Assembly: GCA_021292105.1 (NCBI GenBank)
Contig: CM037864.1
Span: 9,588,898-9,652,897 of the forward strand
Origin: Anadara kagoshimensis
Lineage: Eukaryota > Mollusca > Bivalvia > Arcoida > Arcidae
Reading direction: 5' to 3'
Length of the DNA: 64,000 nucleotides
Shown: piece by piece, positions 11,686 to 23,078 of the stretch
Layout: every line of letters begins with the position of its first letter
How positions within the stretch are numbered: the stretch's first letter is position 1
Translations under genes and position numbers: made by a program
Notes under the pieces: generated by a model
Database searches by the model: none
Told to the model about the DNA's origin: nothing
The model's input: the letters and a program-made list of their open reading frames with translations, nothing else

Positions 11686-14600
11686 TACAAAGTCCACAAA
11701 AGTGGCGACAGTTAACTTTTGCCCATTCTAGAAAAAGTCCCTGACATACAGATTTCGAATGCGCATGGCAATTTGGTATTTCATCAATATCAATGCAAGG
11801 TAATGGTTTTGTTACTTGCTGTTGACCTAAAGAAAGACGAAATAATTTATTCTAAAACAAGTAAAACTCATTAATAATGGACTAATTGTTTCATTAAAAC
11901 CGACTACTGTTCCTGGAACGACTCGGTGTATACATTAAAGTATGTTATGACCAGAGTCAATAGTACAGTAGTTGCATTGTGAGCTAGTAACCTATTATGG
12001 TGGTTGGAAATGTGGTGTCAGTAAAGTTCCTATCGGACCAGAGATAAAAAATATTTCATTTTTACCCAAATGAGTTGCTCAAATCAAATTGAGAAAATGG
12101 AAAAAGAAAGAAAGAAAAAACCAGTGATCTGTTGCACAAACCAACTTTTTTGTTTACAATGATGATTGTCAAAACCGGTAACTGGGCATGTCACTTCAAC
12201 CCAATAAAACTTACTGCCCCAGTTTGATGTTTCTAACCAATCATTGCTAGAATTTTAGAGGTGGCTGGATAAAGAATTTATTGTCTTACAAAAACTATAC
12301 ATCTAGACACATTGCTGTCATTATATTTTTTCGTTCGGAAAACCTTTTGGAAATAGTAATTTGGTAGACCGAGATGTTACAAACGACTAATTACCAAAAA
12401 CATCACATAATTTTCATTGATGTCGTAATAGATACCTTAATATAATACATATAGAATAATACATGGTGGAATACATATCATATGCCATATCTGACCGAGG
12501 CCACCCATATAAAACCGAGGGCTTTAGCCCGAGGTCTGATATTGGTCGAGGTGCGATATGGCATATGATATGTATTTTACAATGTTTTATTCTGTTTATC
12601 ATAAATTTCACCATTTACAACAAATAATTTACACAGACTTTTGCCTTAAATATTTTTCATCAGACGAATTTGGAAGGCCTTTCGATGCCGTCAAAATTTT
12701 TAAATGATATCGTGATTGAATCTATCTCTTCCAAGAAGCCTGTCTGATATCGATATCAGACAGGTGATATCGATATCAGACAGGTGATACGGATTTTCGG
12801 GCACGTGCGGTCGGCGATAAGGATGACTTCATTTTAGCCGTATCAAAGTATGTAGAAACTACGTAATATGATAAAAACATACTAGTTACAACATCTTACA
12901 CATTCAGAGTGGGTGGGCAAATGCAAACTATGGTAAAAGATTGAATATGTGACACTTATTGTTAAAAATATTCATATAGTGACGGCACAGATTAGTCGAA
13001 AGTTAAACACTTGAGTTTCGAAAACAAGTTGAAATTCGGGCACTGAGTGGTGGCTGAGGCGCACTGCATGGATGGTCATTGGACAAAAACTGCCGAAAGA
13101 TAAAAAAAATAGCTGCAAAAACGGTGTCGAGATAAAGCTTTAATGTGGTGACGAGATGAGTAGTCGATGGTAGCATAGCGTTAAACATACGACAGGTCTG
13201 TACTGTATTTGGACTTACCACCACAAAATCCGCAATGACTGGCACAATTTTGCTTCGCCCAATCTAAATAAGGGTCCTGACAAACATACTTCCCGTAATT
13301 GTTACAATTTGGTAGGCTGTGAGTGCAGTTTATATCTATCGTCTGCTTTGTAACTTGTTGTATAGCTATCGCCTGCTTTGTAACTTGTGTAGCTAAAGAA
13401 TAAAAAATAAACATGCTAACTTATGATCAAACCACAATCTCAAAGCTTGCAATTGTTTGTTACATTTCAAATTTTCCGAAAAAAAATTAATTTAATCACA
13501 TGTTCGAAAGGACAAATCTTCATGGTCAACTCATTGTTCTTGTAATATTCCACTCTTCGGAAACTATCTTTGAAAACCGTAGAAATGTAACCGGTAGACG
13601 ATCTTAAGATCCACAAATATTGCTGTCTGCAGTCAGTCGGGTTTTAAAACTTAAGCGATACAAAAATTACTCTCTCGGAACCCCATAAATAAACGTTTTT
13701 TGAAAACCACAGGTCATGACAGCCTCCACAAGCGAGTTAAATTGTTACTTCTTTAATTTTTTTTCACTTTATCAAAGCTTTTTTAATCAATTTTTGTATT
13801 TTTCTTTTAAATGTTTAATAAAATATTTATTGCCCACTTATGAGGAAGATATGATGATTTGTTTAAACTCGGAAAGTCATGTTCCGAGGCTGAACAAATC
13901 TTCGTGTCTCCCTCATATAGAGTGGGTAATAATGCTTACTTGCTTACTGTCTCCCTTCGTAATTGAGAAAAATACAGGTTAACAAGTCTCTATTTTTAAA
14001 TATAACAAATCAGATGGAACGTTTTTTGTTCTGCCATGGTTTCAATTCATCAAACATTTTTCAGATATCTTTTCGAAATTAATTGGGTTTTACAATTCTG
14101 TTCTAAGCACTATTGACGAGGAACTTAACGGCAATCTAGCTGTAAAATTAACACTGGTATAATTACGCTCGAACAGCGGCCAACATTCGTATCTTTTTAT
14201 GCATACGAGCTAGGAGGTGGACACTATTTCGGAGCTTGTCGTACAATTTGAAATTACTTACTACAGAATCCACAGAAATCAGCACAGTGTTGTTTTGCCC
14301 ACACGTGATACGCTCCACTACATATTGTCTTATCATACAAGGTACAGTTGCCGATCTCGTCAGCACATGTCCCCAGGGATGGAGCAAGTGGTCCGGCTGT
14401 CGGAACTAAAACTGTACTAACTAGAACAACAAAATATAAATATTTTTATTTATTAATTTCATATTTTGTTCACTAATTTATATTTTTTATTATTTTAATA
14501 TTTGTTTTTAATAAATACTTTGTTCATAAACTCATATTTTTCATTAATTTAATATTTTGTTCATCAATTTATCTTGTAAATTTTGTTCATCAATTTAATA

Positions 14601-15330
14601 TTTTGTTCATTAATTATTTTTCATTATGTATTTCATTAAATACTTTCTTTAAATTTGATATCAAATTCAATTTATTTAAAATAGAATTTTCATATTTGTA
14701 GCTAAATAAACATTATGAAACATTGTAATCCATGACAAATCACCTGCTATAAATGCGTACTCTCCAAAAACCAATGTATAAAAGGACACAATGTAACAAA
14801 CCAAATACAAACAAACAGACCCATGTTCCCAAAACCAAAGTTAAAACTAAAAAAGCAAAATATTTGAAAACTAACATATTAAGTAAAAACATGGATTTCC
14901 GTCAGCAAAGTGAGACCGGGTGCTGAAGAAGGATAAGCACCGCCTGTCTAGCTTACTACGCGCGAATTCAAATTGAAACGTTTAATATACCCAGGATAAT
15001 ACATGAACTATATTGTGGAATAATGAAAAAGACATGGTTAATAAATCAAATCTAGCTTAGTGGATTAAATACTTCTACGGGGTCGCAACCACGCATTTTA
15101 CTTTTTATATGTGACGGTTGTAGATAAAAAAAGAGGTACCTACCCTTCCTAAGAAACGATTCACTTCCTGGTGGGAGTTCAACGGTTTAGCATAAATTGC
15201 TAGTTTCAAAAGTTTCATTTTTGTTTTTAGGTTGACATGGATATTGGTATGTTTTTTGTTTAAGTGTCATAAGATTGCGTTAATTTACACACACATTGCG
15301 TTAATTTACACACACACACACACACACACG

Positions 15331-15387
<57 letters not shown>

Positions 15388-16052
15388 CACATAATCCGCA
15401 GTAATCTTTACAGTTAAGCTCTGCCCATTTTTGATAGGTTCCGGTGCAGATCTTTGACCCGTATGACACACAGTTACCAACCCTGTCTTTACATGTTTGG
15501 GTGACACCAGTTGTTGTATATATACCGGTACTTGATAGTACCACTGTAAATAAGGTTAAAGATACTATAGATTATACATCCTACAGAACGCACATTAAAT
15601 ATATTTAATTTCACGGGTTCAAATTTTCGCGGTTTTGTAATTCCTATCATTTCGCAGGCTGTAATAGTCGTGTTTTCAGGAGATTAACTTTGAGATGGAG
15701 AATATAGATTATTTAAGGCGTGGTACAAATTTTTGCGCAAAATTTACGTCTACAAATAAGCAAAGATTAGTACACCACGAAAAAACTACACTTGAAGTAT
15801 ATTGAAGGTTTCAATGTGTCTGACTGGATGAGCATTTCCAAAAATATAATTACTAGCTTATTTGAGTAGAGTAATGGTGTCCATCGTCAGACAAAATGAC
15901 AAACTTTCTCATGCTAAGATATCTCGATACAGATTTGGACCTAGGCGATGAGAGGTGCTTTTAACAGTGAGCACACCGTTTAGTTTAGATCCACCGAGGC
16001 CAATGTACTTACGAGAGAATCCACTTATGATCACTGTAGCATCAAGAATCAT
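11678..16052 (-). CDS. ShK gene B: secreted protein with four ShK domains
   Basis: Exons in transcription order: 16013-16052, 15388-15543, 14262-14420, 13219-13392 and 11686-11826, with a read-through stop at 11678-11680. All joins are phase 1 and the frame is open for 225 codons plus stop. The order matches gene C: 13-residue leader, then ShK domains 1-4. Domain 1 has a longer Thr-rich lead-in than in gene C. Domain 4 has eight residues between its first two cysteines; the other domains have six. Domains 2 and 3 are near-copies of those in gene C, showing a recent segmental duplication. It is likely a secreted extracellular protein; no enzymatic domain is visible. The 3' end could instead splice to an exon I could not find. 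Confidence 0.82.
11686..11826 (-). CDS. ShK gene B exon 5 (ShK domain 4), source of the array
   Basis: 141 bp. Six cysteines at spacing 8-7-11-3-2. The exon ends in phase 1 at GTAAGTAA, so read-through gives Ser-Lys-stop. The exon end and donor recur in the array at 10973-11685. Confidence 0.8.
12440..12870. repeat. Insertion specific to the gene B locus, with palindromic core
   Basis: Absent from the aligned gene C locus (about 1785-1800). It holds a large inverted repeat (CATATCATATGCCATATC with its complement about 80 bp later, at 12475-12575) and a short tandem repeat of GATATCGATATCAGACAGGT at 12745-12788. Confidence 0.6.
13010..13200. repeat. Short inverted-repeat element, family C
   Basis: Degraded member of the AACACTRAGCTAACG family, ending GCGTTAAACATACGACAGGTC next to exon 4 of gene B. 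The same element lies at 1935-2110 in the gene C locus. Confidence 0.5.
13219..13392 (-). CDS. ShK gene B exon 4 (ShK domain 3)
   Basis: 174 bp. A repeated V-T-K-Q linker is followed by six cysteines at spacing 6-7-11-3-2. Donor GTAAGT. Confidence 0.86.
14262..14420 (-). CDS. ShK gene B exon 3 (ShK domain 2)
   Basis: 159 bp. Six cysteines at spacing 6-7-11-3-2 after a Pro/Ala-rich lead-in, with donor GTAAGT. Almost the same sequence as gene C 3321-3479. Confidence 0.87.
14800..15075. repeat. Interspersed repeat family B copy
   Basis: Counterpart of 3845-4160, carried along by the segmental duplication. Confidence 0.6.
15308..15386. repeat. (CA)n(GA)n microsatellite
   Basis: Compound repeat ending one base from the exon 2 donor of gene B. 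Confidence 0.95.
15388..15543 (-). CDS. ShK gene B exon 2 (ShK domain 1)
   Basis: 156 bp, acceptor TTTACAG. A Thr-rich lead-in is followed by six cysteines at spacing 6-7-11-3-2. Donor GTAAGT is followed at once by a (TC)n(TG)n tract. Confidence 0.85.
16013..16052 (-). CDS. ShK gene B exon 1 (signal peptide)
   Basis: ATG plus 12 further codons, hydrophobic, ending at donor GTAAGT in phase 1. The aspartate at position 4 makes it a weaker leader than its gene A and C homologues. Confidence 0.7.
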
Positions 16053-16084
16053 GGTTTAGACTTATAAGATGTGTCCTAACTGGT

Positions 16085-16140
16085 TAACATATAAAATATA
16101 GATGTGTAAAGATAAGATAGCTAGGTCAGATCATGATCCA
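16085..16140 (-). promoter_or_regulatory. Putative core promoter of ShK gene B
   Basis: Minus-strand TATATTTTATATG at about 16089-16102, 40-50 bp from the ATG, and the conserved ATCATGATCTGACCTA block at 16122-16137. Confidence 0.5.
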
Positions 16141-16254
16141 TCTGCCAACAGTCACAGCACTGTAGAGTCATAAATAAATAGGGTTCAGCTAAAACATAAG
16201 ATTTCGGAACTCACATTTGTGATTGATTGAAAGGGTTCTTACGTCGGAGATTAT

Positions 16255-17900
16255 AAGTATCCATTAGGATTATCAATATAGGATATGGAAATCTCACCCG
16301 AGGGGTTGAGGCTTGTCGAGTCTCTGACCAGAAATGTTCAACCCGGGGTTTTTCTCCCATGCAAATGCCAATATTTAGCTTCAAATTCGATTTACATAGA
16401 AATCGACGCCATGATGAAAAAAACTTTGTTATTTAACATTCTACTTTAAAACAAATATCACCATCAGAAAGAAAATACCTGATTTTGTTTCAAACAAAAT
16501 GTATAAACTACAAAACAAAGTTATTTATTTTAAACTCCTAGGATGAATGAACATTTGAAACGCACTCAATATTTCTAAATTTTTAACATTTTGATGCCCT
16601 TTTCCCGCTTAATGTCACGCAATTGTCTGTTGATTATGGCGCCACCCAAGGTAGATCCATCTCTAATTTGACTGCGCGACTCAAAAATGGTAGAAATATC
16701 TCCAATAGGTATCTTCAAGGAATATTTCTATTCTAAATGACTTGTGAGAATAAAAGGATCCATTATGAGTATCCATGTAGGATAGAAAAATCTCACCCTA
16801 GGGGTTGAACATTTCAGTCAGAGACGTGGCTTGCCGAGTCTCTGACCAGAAATGTTCAACCCCGAGTGTGAGATTTCTCTATCCTACATGGATAAACTCA
16901 TAATGGATTGTTTTTCTTCTATTTTAATTTCAATATTTGGCTTCAATTTCAATTTACATAGACATCGACGACATGATGAAAAAAATAAACAATGTTAGTA
17001 TATCACATGTTAATTTGTTGGATAATCATTGGATAACTACATGAATTCTATTACGTGTAGAAGTTATTTGTCCTTGACAACGCATAGCAGCGTATACCTA
17101 GGTTTAGTCCCCCGACATCCAAGTATAGTCTCTCACTTGAACTCCGCAAAGCAAAAGCGAGTTACTTCCCTTTGTCCAGGTGGCGCTGTTTATTGTTGTC
17201 GTCGGATACAAAATGGCATCCGAAGATGCGCGATTTACGAATTTTAATTCAGGTGTTTACGAGGAAAACAACACAGGAGGCCACACAATTTTCGGTTAAT
17301 ATTTTAAACGAATTTCTGATAGCCAGGAAGGAAAATTAATAGCAAGTTTGGATCTATAGATATCGATCAAATCAACACTATTGGAGATAAACATGGTGGA
17401 TATTTCTATCCTCTATGGACCGCGTGTGCAAATTAGCGTCGGAACTACCTTTGTGGCGTCATAATCAAAAGATAATCGCATGACGTCATCATGTGGGGAA
17501 CATGACGTAGTTTTGCGGGATAAAGGACACTCAGGTCTTCAAAATTTTGATTGCGTTTCATATGTTCATTCTTGGAGTTTACTTTGTTTTGTAGTTTATA
17601 CATTTTGTATAAACCAACATCAGGTACATTCTTTTCGATGGTGATATTTGTTTTAAAGTAAAATATTAAATGACAAAGTTAATTTTTTTCATTATGGTGT
17701 CGATGTCTATGTAAATCGAATTTGAAGCCAAAAAATGCCATTAAAATGGGTGAAAAACAATCCATTATAAGTTTATCCATGTAGGATAGGGAAATCTTAC
17801 ACTCGGAGTTGAACATTTCTGGTCAGAGACCCGACAAGTCTCGTCTCTGACCCCTCGGTTGAGATTTCCATAGCCTACATGGATACTCATAATGGATTCT
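16255..17900. mobile_element. Long fold-back element splitting a SINE
   Basis: Two arms of several hundred bp run in opposite directions (16255-16700 against 17400-17900). Each contains smaller palindromes built on ATGTAGGATAGGGAAATCTC and a TCAGAGAC-centred hairpin. The centre (about 16950-17390) holds only a 28-codon open frame starting at 17213. A family 1 SINE is cut in two by it: the tail lies at about 16215-16255 and the head at 17900-18245. Confidence 0.7.
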
Positions 17901-18245
17901 TATAATCTACCATGGGTATCTTTAATGGAATATTTTTATATTGCATGAATTGTTGTTGGAGAAAAGACTATTTCACTTACATCGATACTTTACTATTTAT
18001 AAGTGAAATAAATTGCGCAATGCACAGGGAACATTCTTTAACTTGCCACGCCTGCCGTGACGACGGGCATAGGTTTTGCGGGTTTTCTCCGAAGGTCAAC
18101 CTGACTTTTATTTCTAAATGTCGAGTGCTTGGCAATAGAACTGTTATAACCAATATTAAAGTCTTAGTTAGACCCGACCGGGGTTCGAACCCATGATATC
18201 CCACAGGTAAAGCGAGTACTCTATTTACTGAGCTAGTGTAGTAGT
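17900..18245 (-). mobile_element. tRNA-derived SINE family 1, head part (split copy)
   Basis: On the minus strand it has a tRNA-like head with GGTTCGAACCCC and the TCGAGTGCTTGGC body (reverse orientation). It is the homologue of 5535-5875 at the gene C locus. Confidence 0.7.
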
Positions 18246-18369
18246 GTTCATAATTTTATCACAACAGTGCTTAAAATAAGGTTCATTGTACCACGCATTC
18301 AATACATTTCAACGTTTGTGCAGAACGTTTTGAAAAGCGTTAACGTCGGAAATTCCCGGAATTACACCG

Positions 18370-18860
18370 TTTTTACGGGAATATAAGAATCCATCCGAGG
18401 GGTTGAACATTTCAGTCAGAGACGAGGCTTGCCAAGTCTCTGTCCAGAAATGTACAACCCCGAAGGTGAGATTTCCCTATCCTACATGGATAAACTCGTA
18501 ATGGATTATTTTTCTTCTATTTTAGTGTCATTATTTGGCTTCAAGTACGATGAACATAGACATCGATGCCATGTTTGTAAAATCTAACTTTATAATTCGA
18601 CATTCTACTTTTAAAAACATATGACCATTGGATAGATTGTACCGGATTTTGGTTTATACAAAGTGGTTCATTAAAAACCCCAATATTTATCATTTAAAAC
18701 GCACTCAAAATGTCTAAATATGTGATGAATTGGATATCATTTTCCCGCCAGATGGCGTTATGTTCTCCATATGATGACGTCATGTAATTGTCTTTTGATT
18801 ATGACGTTACTAAAGGTCATGTGGTCATGTGATACACGTATCTCACATAGGGAAATAAAA
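18370..18860. repeat. Further arm of the ATGTAGGATAGGG fold-back family
   Basis: Contains a TCAGAGACGAGGCTTGCC hairpin, the TATCCTACATGGATAAACTC block and downstream sequence like 16900-17000, more diverged. Confidence 0.6.
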
Positions 18861-19337
18861 GAATGTTACACCGGTAACAGGGTAAGACAGAGATAACTCG
18901 CATAAATATTTTCTTGTCCAGAACGAGCTGTAGCGCACATTTGCAACATAAAACGTGATTAATAAACATAAAATGTTAAGTTTTCATGTCACTATCCGTG
19001 CCTGCTGAAAATGACGTAATCAATTTTTGTTGACGTTCTCACGGAAAATGATTGTGACGTCATCAATTAAGCCTGTGTAAGTGATTGTAACGTTGAGAAA
19101 TTGTTGGTTGACTTCGGAACTTTTCTCAGCTTATTAAGTTTTTTCAACGATAAATCCAGAGCAGGTATAACTACGCGGGAAATTCGGAGTGTAGCCTGTC
19201 TCAACCATAGGGTGAGACACGGAAATCCCACATGGGTAAAAACGCGGGATTTCCATGTCAAAGGTGTGAGAAAAACCCTATCTTATATGAGCAGATATGG
19301 AAGAATAATAGAATCTATTATGAGTATCCATGTAGGA

Positions 19338-20265
19338 TAGGGAAATCTCACCCGAGGGTGAGATTTCCCTATCCTACATGGATAAACTCATGATTGATTC
19401 TTTTTCTTCCATTTTGATGACAATCTTTGCTTGAAGTATCACTCACGTCGACATCGACGCCATATTTGTAAATCTAACTTTGTTATTTAACGTTTTACAT
19501 AAAAATAAATATGACCATGTACCTGATTTTGGTTTATACAACATGTATACACTAGAAAACAAAGCCTTTTATTCTAAACCCGAGGGTGAGATTTCCCTAT
19601 CCTACATGGATAAACTCATGATTGATTCTTTTTCTTCCATTTTGATGACAATCTTTTGCTTGAAGTATCACTCACGTCGACATCGACGCCATATTTGTAA
19701 ATCTAACTTTGTTATTTAACGTTTTACATAAAAATAAATATGACCATGTACCTGATTTTGGTTTATACAACATGTATACACTAGAAAACAAAGCCTTTTA
19801 TTCTAAACCCGAGGGTGAGATTTCCCTATCCTACATGGATAAACTCATGATTGATTCTTTTTCTTCCATTTTGATGACAATCTTTTGCTTGAAGTATCAC
19901 TCACGTCGACATCGACGCCATATTTGTAAATCTAACTTTGTTATTTAACGTTTTACATAAAAATAAATATGACCATGTACCTGATTTTGGTTTATACAAC
20001 ATGTATACACTAGAAAACAAAGCCTTTTATTCTAAACCCGAGGGTGAGATTTCCCTATCCTACATGGATAAACTCATGATTGATTCTTTTTCTTCCATTT
20101 TGATGACAATCTTTTGCTTGAAGTATCACTCACGTCGACATCGACGCCATATTTGTAAATCTAACTTTGTTATTTAACGTTTTACATAAAAATAAATATG
20201 ACCATGTACCTGATTTTGGTTTATACAACATGTATACACTAGAAAACAAAGCCTTTTATTCTAAT
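19338..20265. repeat. Four tandem copies of a 229-bp unit
   Basis: Units start with CCCGAGGGTGAGATTTCCC at about 19351, 19578, 19807 and 20036. Copies 2-4 look identical base for base; copy 1 differs by small changes. The unit is an arm of the nearby fold-back family. Identical 79-codon frames inside the units are a by-product of the repetition. Confidence 0.9.
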
Positions 20266-20339
20266 CTCCCAAAATAAACGTTTGAAACAAGGTGAAAATA
20301 TCTAAATTTTGTAGACTCGGGTTTCATTTTCCCGCAAGA

Positions 20340-21020
20340 CGACGTCATATCTCCACGATATGACGTCATTCAATTGTCCTTTGATTATGACGTCACTGAA
20401 AGCTGCACGTGGAGGTGAAGATAGAAATTTCTTCCATCGTTTCTCCAAGCGGAAATCTCTATCTCCATCATAGGAAGATGGAAGAAAACGTCATTTTTAT
20501 GATCCCATATCCATTAAAAATAAGTGTTCCATACAAACGTAATAGAATCAAGTGGTACACCGGCGAACCTAATTATTCTTATATACATGATTCTAAACCA
20601 GATATGAAATTTAAACTCCAAATTCCCGCCTTTTACGTCATGGCAGGATATGTGACGCCACTGTAACAACCATATTGTTTACATATTATTACGTCGCTGG
20701 CCTATATTGAAAACCTGTCGGTTTAACACTGAGCTGGCAAAAAGAAGCTAGAGTTTGTCTGCCGATTGAGACAGCAGCTGCCGAAAAAAGTGTCTAAATA
20801 TAGGCTAGCTAAAAAGGGACAGAAATGCACTCCCAACTCGGAAATAGTATGGTTCGCCGCTGTACCATGTGATACCCCCAAAAGTTGGTATAGAATCAAA
20901 TCACTGCAAGTTTTCTCGTAAAAACGACGTTAATCCGGGGATTTTTGACGTAAATATTTTCCAAAACGTAAGTTAAGTGGTATAGATCAGGTGGTACAGA
21001 ATTGCAGTGGCGGACTCCAT
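20340..21020. other. Gene-free stretch with palindromic remnants
   Basis: Remnants of fold-back arms (TTGATTATGACGTCAC at about 20380), an AACACTGAGCTGGC family C end at 20715-20810, and inverted blocks GGTTCGCCGCTGTACC and GTGGTACAG at 20850-21010 that resemble the ends of 32160-32360. No gene recognised. Confidence 0.5.
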
Positions 21021-21317
21021 TAATTTGTTAAGTAGCTAAATGTTAATTTCGACAGACCTGAACTGCAACTTCATGTATTCCATTTCAATCAATATCTTAA
21101 GTTTGGTTCATGAAGTTATAAATTATTTAAAACATACTCTATAGAGAGTGATTAACTAGCTAGCGTGGTTATATTAAGAATTCTAACTTGATCATCATGT
21201 TCAGATTAATGACATTAATATTTCAAACCCTTATGATTTATTGAAGGATTTGTAATCTCATAGTGAAATGTTTATCATAATGACATCGTACAAAGACACC
21301 AATTTTAAGTTTCCTTA

Positions 21318-21611
21318 CCTTAACCTTAATTCTCTCAGTGCCAGGAGGCACACAAGGCTTGGACGTCATTCCTCCATGTCGGTCGGTCGTACACGACGTG
21401 CCGCATTCCATGTGTTCCAGCCTGTACCGTTCCGTTCTGCTTCTACCTTCCGCCGCCAAGTTGTTTTAGGGCAGCCTCTTTTCTTTCTACCCTCAGGAGT
21501 CCACCCTAGGACAACAACGCAGTCATCTGTCTGTCCTTTCTTCAGTACATGGCTAATCCAGTTCCATCTCTTCCTTCTTACTTCATAACTGATATTATCC
21601 ACTTCTGTCAT
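21318..21611 (-). mobile_element. 3' fragment of a non-LTR retrotransposon (LINE)
   Basis: A minus-strand frame shows features of the C-terminal end of RTE- or CR1-like reverse transcriptase polyproteins: an R-x-W-x-W-I-S-H-V-L-K-K block, a G-W-T-P-E-G-R-K-K-R-G block and a T-W-R-R-K-V-E-A-E block. It breaks into another frame near the end. A short (TTAAGG)n-like tail follows at about 21318-21335. The element is 5'-truncated and not functional. Confidence 0.75.
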
Positions 21612-22009
21612 TTCAAGGACTGCTTTGTTGGTGATGTGTTGCTGCCATCGAATTTAGTAGATTTTTCTCAGGCATTTGGTTTGGAAGGCGGAAGTTTACA
21701 AGTATTTAATTTTGTCAAAATATTTATTAGTATTTCCGGAAAAGATTACAATAAATTTGCTTAACTTGCTGATTTTAAGTTAAAGAAATTATTAGTTAGC
21801 AGCCAGTTTTACAATCGTTTCTTAACTAAGATTTCCCTTAATTTAAATCTGACAAATTTGATATTTAATTATTCAGAAAATATTTAAGAAATTAAGAAAT
21901 CATTTTGAAGATCAGTCATACATTATTTCACCTCTATTTTAACTTGTCGAAACTGTTGTTTGTAGTATCATAAAATGTTGCCAAAAGTCTCAAGAATTAG
22001 ACGAAGAAT

Positions 22010-22385
22010 GGGTGGATGGATGAATGTTGCTTAACGTTGCACAATTTTTTCAGCTATTCGCGACGAGAACTATTTTATGAATCTCTATGGATTAAACTAT
22101 GAACAATTTTGTATATGCATGTGAAGTGCGAGTGTGTTGTATGGTCTGCTTTGTACTAGCGCGCACTCGGGGCGACTTTAACGTGCTAGCTCACAGAGTC
22201 AGTACGCCGCAGACAAGTCCATCACTCCCCAAGTCCATTATACTTATACCAGGTGAACCAGTAAAGGCCAACGGCAAGGAAAATTCACTTTTCCACATCA
22301 AGTCTTAGACGGACTCAAACTCACAGCGGTGAGAGAACCTGGATTTGAAGACTGGCGTCTTATCCATTAGGGCACCGCGGCCTCT
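22010..22385 (-). mobile_element. tRNA-derived SINE, family 2
   Basis: The tRNA-like head (reverse of GGCACCGCGGCC) is at the right; the body contains GCTAGCTCACAGAGTCAGTACG and the tail TTGCTTAACGTTGCAC. Copies at 26165-26520, 31718-32095, 57905-58275 and, diverged, 34940-35315. Confidence 0.75.
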
Positions 22386-22399
22386 AAGGTGAAGGATAA

Positions 22400-23075
22400 T
22401 CATGAGGTAAAGCGTTGATGAAATCCATTTTTGCACCATTGCTTGCTGGTTTGTTTTTTGTTCTTATGAAGTGTAATTTATGTAAAACCTTGTTCAATCT
22501 CGATAGAAGACTGTCGCCAAATCATTCAACTACACATACAAATATATCTTTAACAAAAAACATTAAGCCTAGAAATATCTAGTGTTGAAAAAAGATGCTG
22601 GATATTTTGCCAAGCTGCATCACAGGATGCAAACAATGATATACCCAAGATGATATCAACAAAATGTTTGAGTTTTTGAAAGACAACATAATTGTTGTGT
22701 TTGGCAATATGATTACATTGCTTGTTGACTTGTTTCTTTATTCACCATGCAAATTTATGCAGAACCTTGAAATAATTCAACTTCAATTACAATTATATAG
22801 AAGACTTCTTTCTATCCCTTAAACAACCTAGAGTAACCCATGGAGAAGATGTAAATATCGTTTAATCTAGTGAGCTTGAAATAAAGAGTTCAACTGATAT
22901 TTCTAAGTTGTGTTTAGAAAAGTTTTAAAGTTTTTGCTTTGGTTTTTGGATTACGATTAGGTCACGTGCCGGTATGTTTGATGATTGAAGAGGTAAATTG
23001 TACTTCGCAAACGTCAATGTCACCAAGAAAATAATGCATTAAAAGTTAATGGTAAAATAACCATACAAACCAATG
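22400..23075. other. Gene-free AT-rich stretch
   Basis: Nothing recognised apart from AT-rich sequence. Confidence 0.4.
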
Positions 23076-23078
23076 CAA

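Noticed and set aside
15232..15544. Open frames with (Thr-His)n and (Arg-Glu)n or (Ser-Leu)n runs
   Set aside because: Microsatellite translation extending from the real ShK exon past its donor; similar at 4389-4637 and 8293-8511.
19480..20177. Three identical 79-codon open frames on the plus strand
   Set aside because: They are the same random frame copied by the 229-bp tandem repeat; there is no domain, and the period is not a multiple of three.
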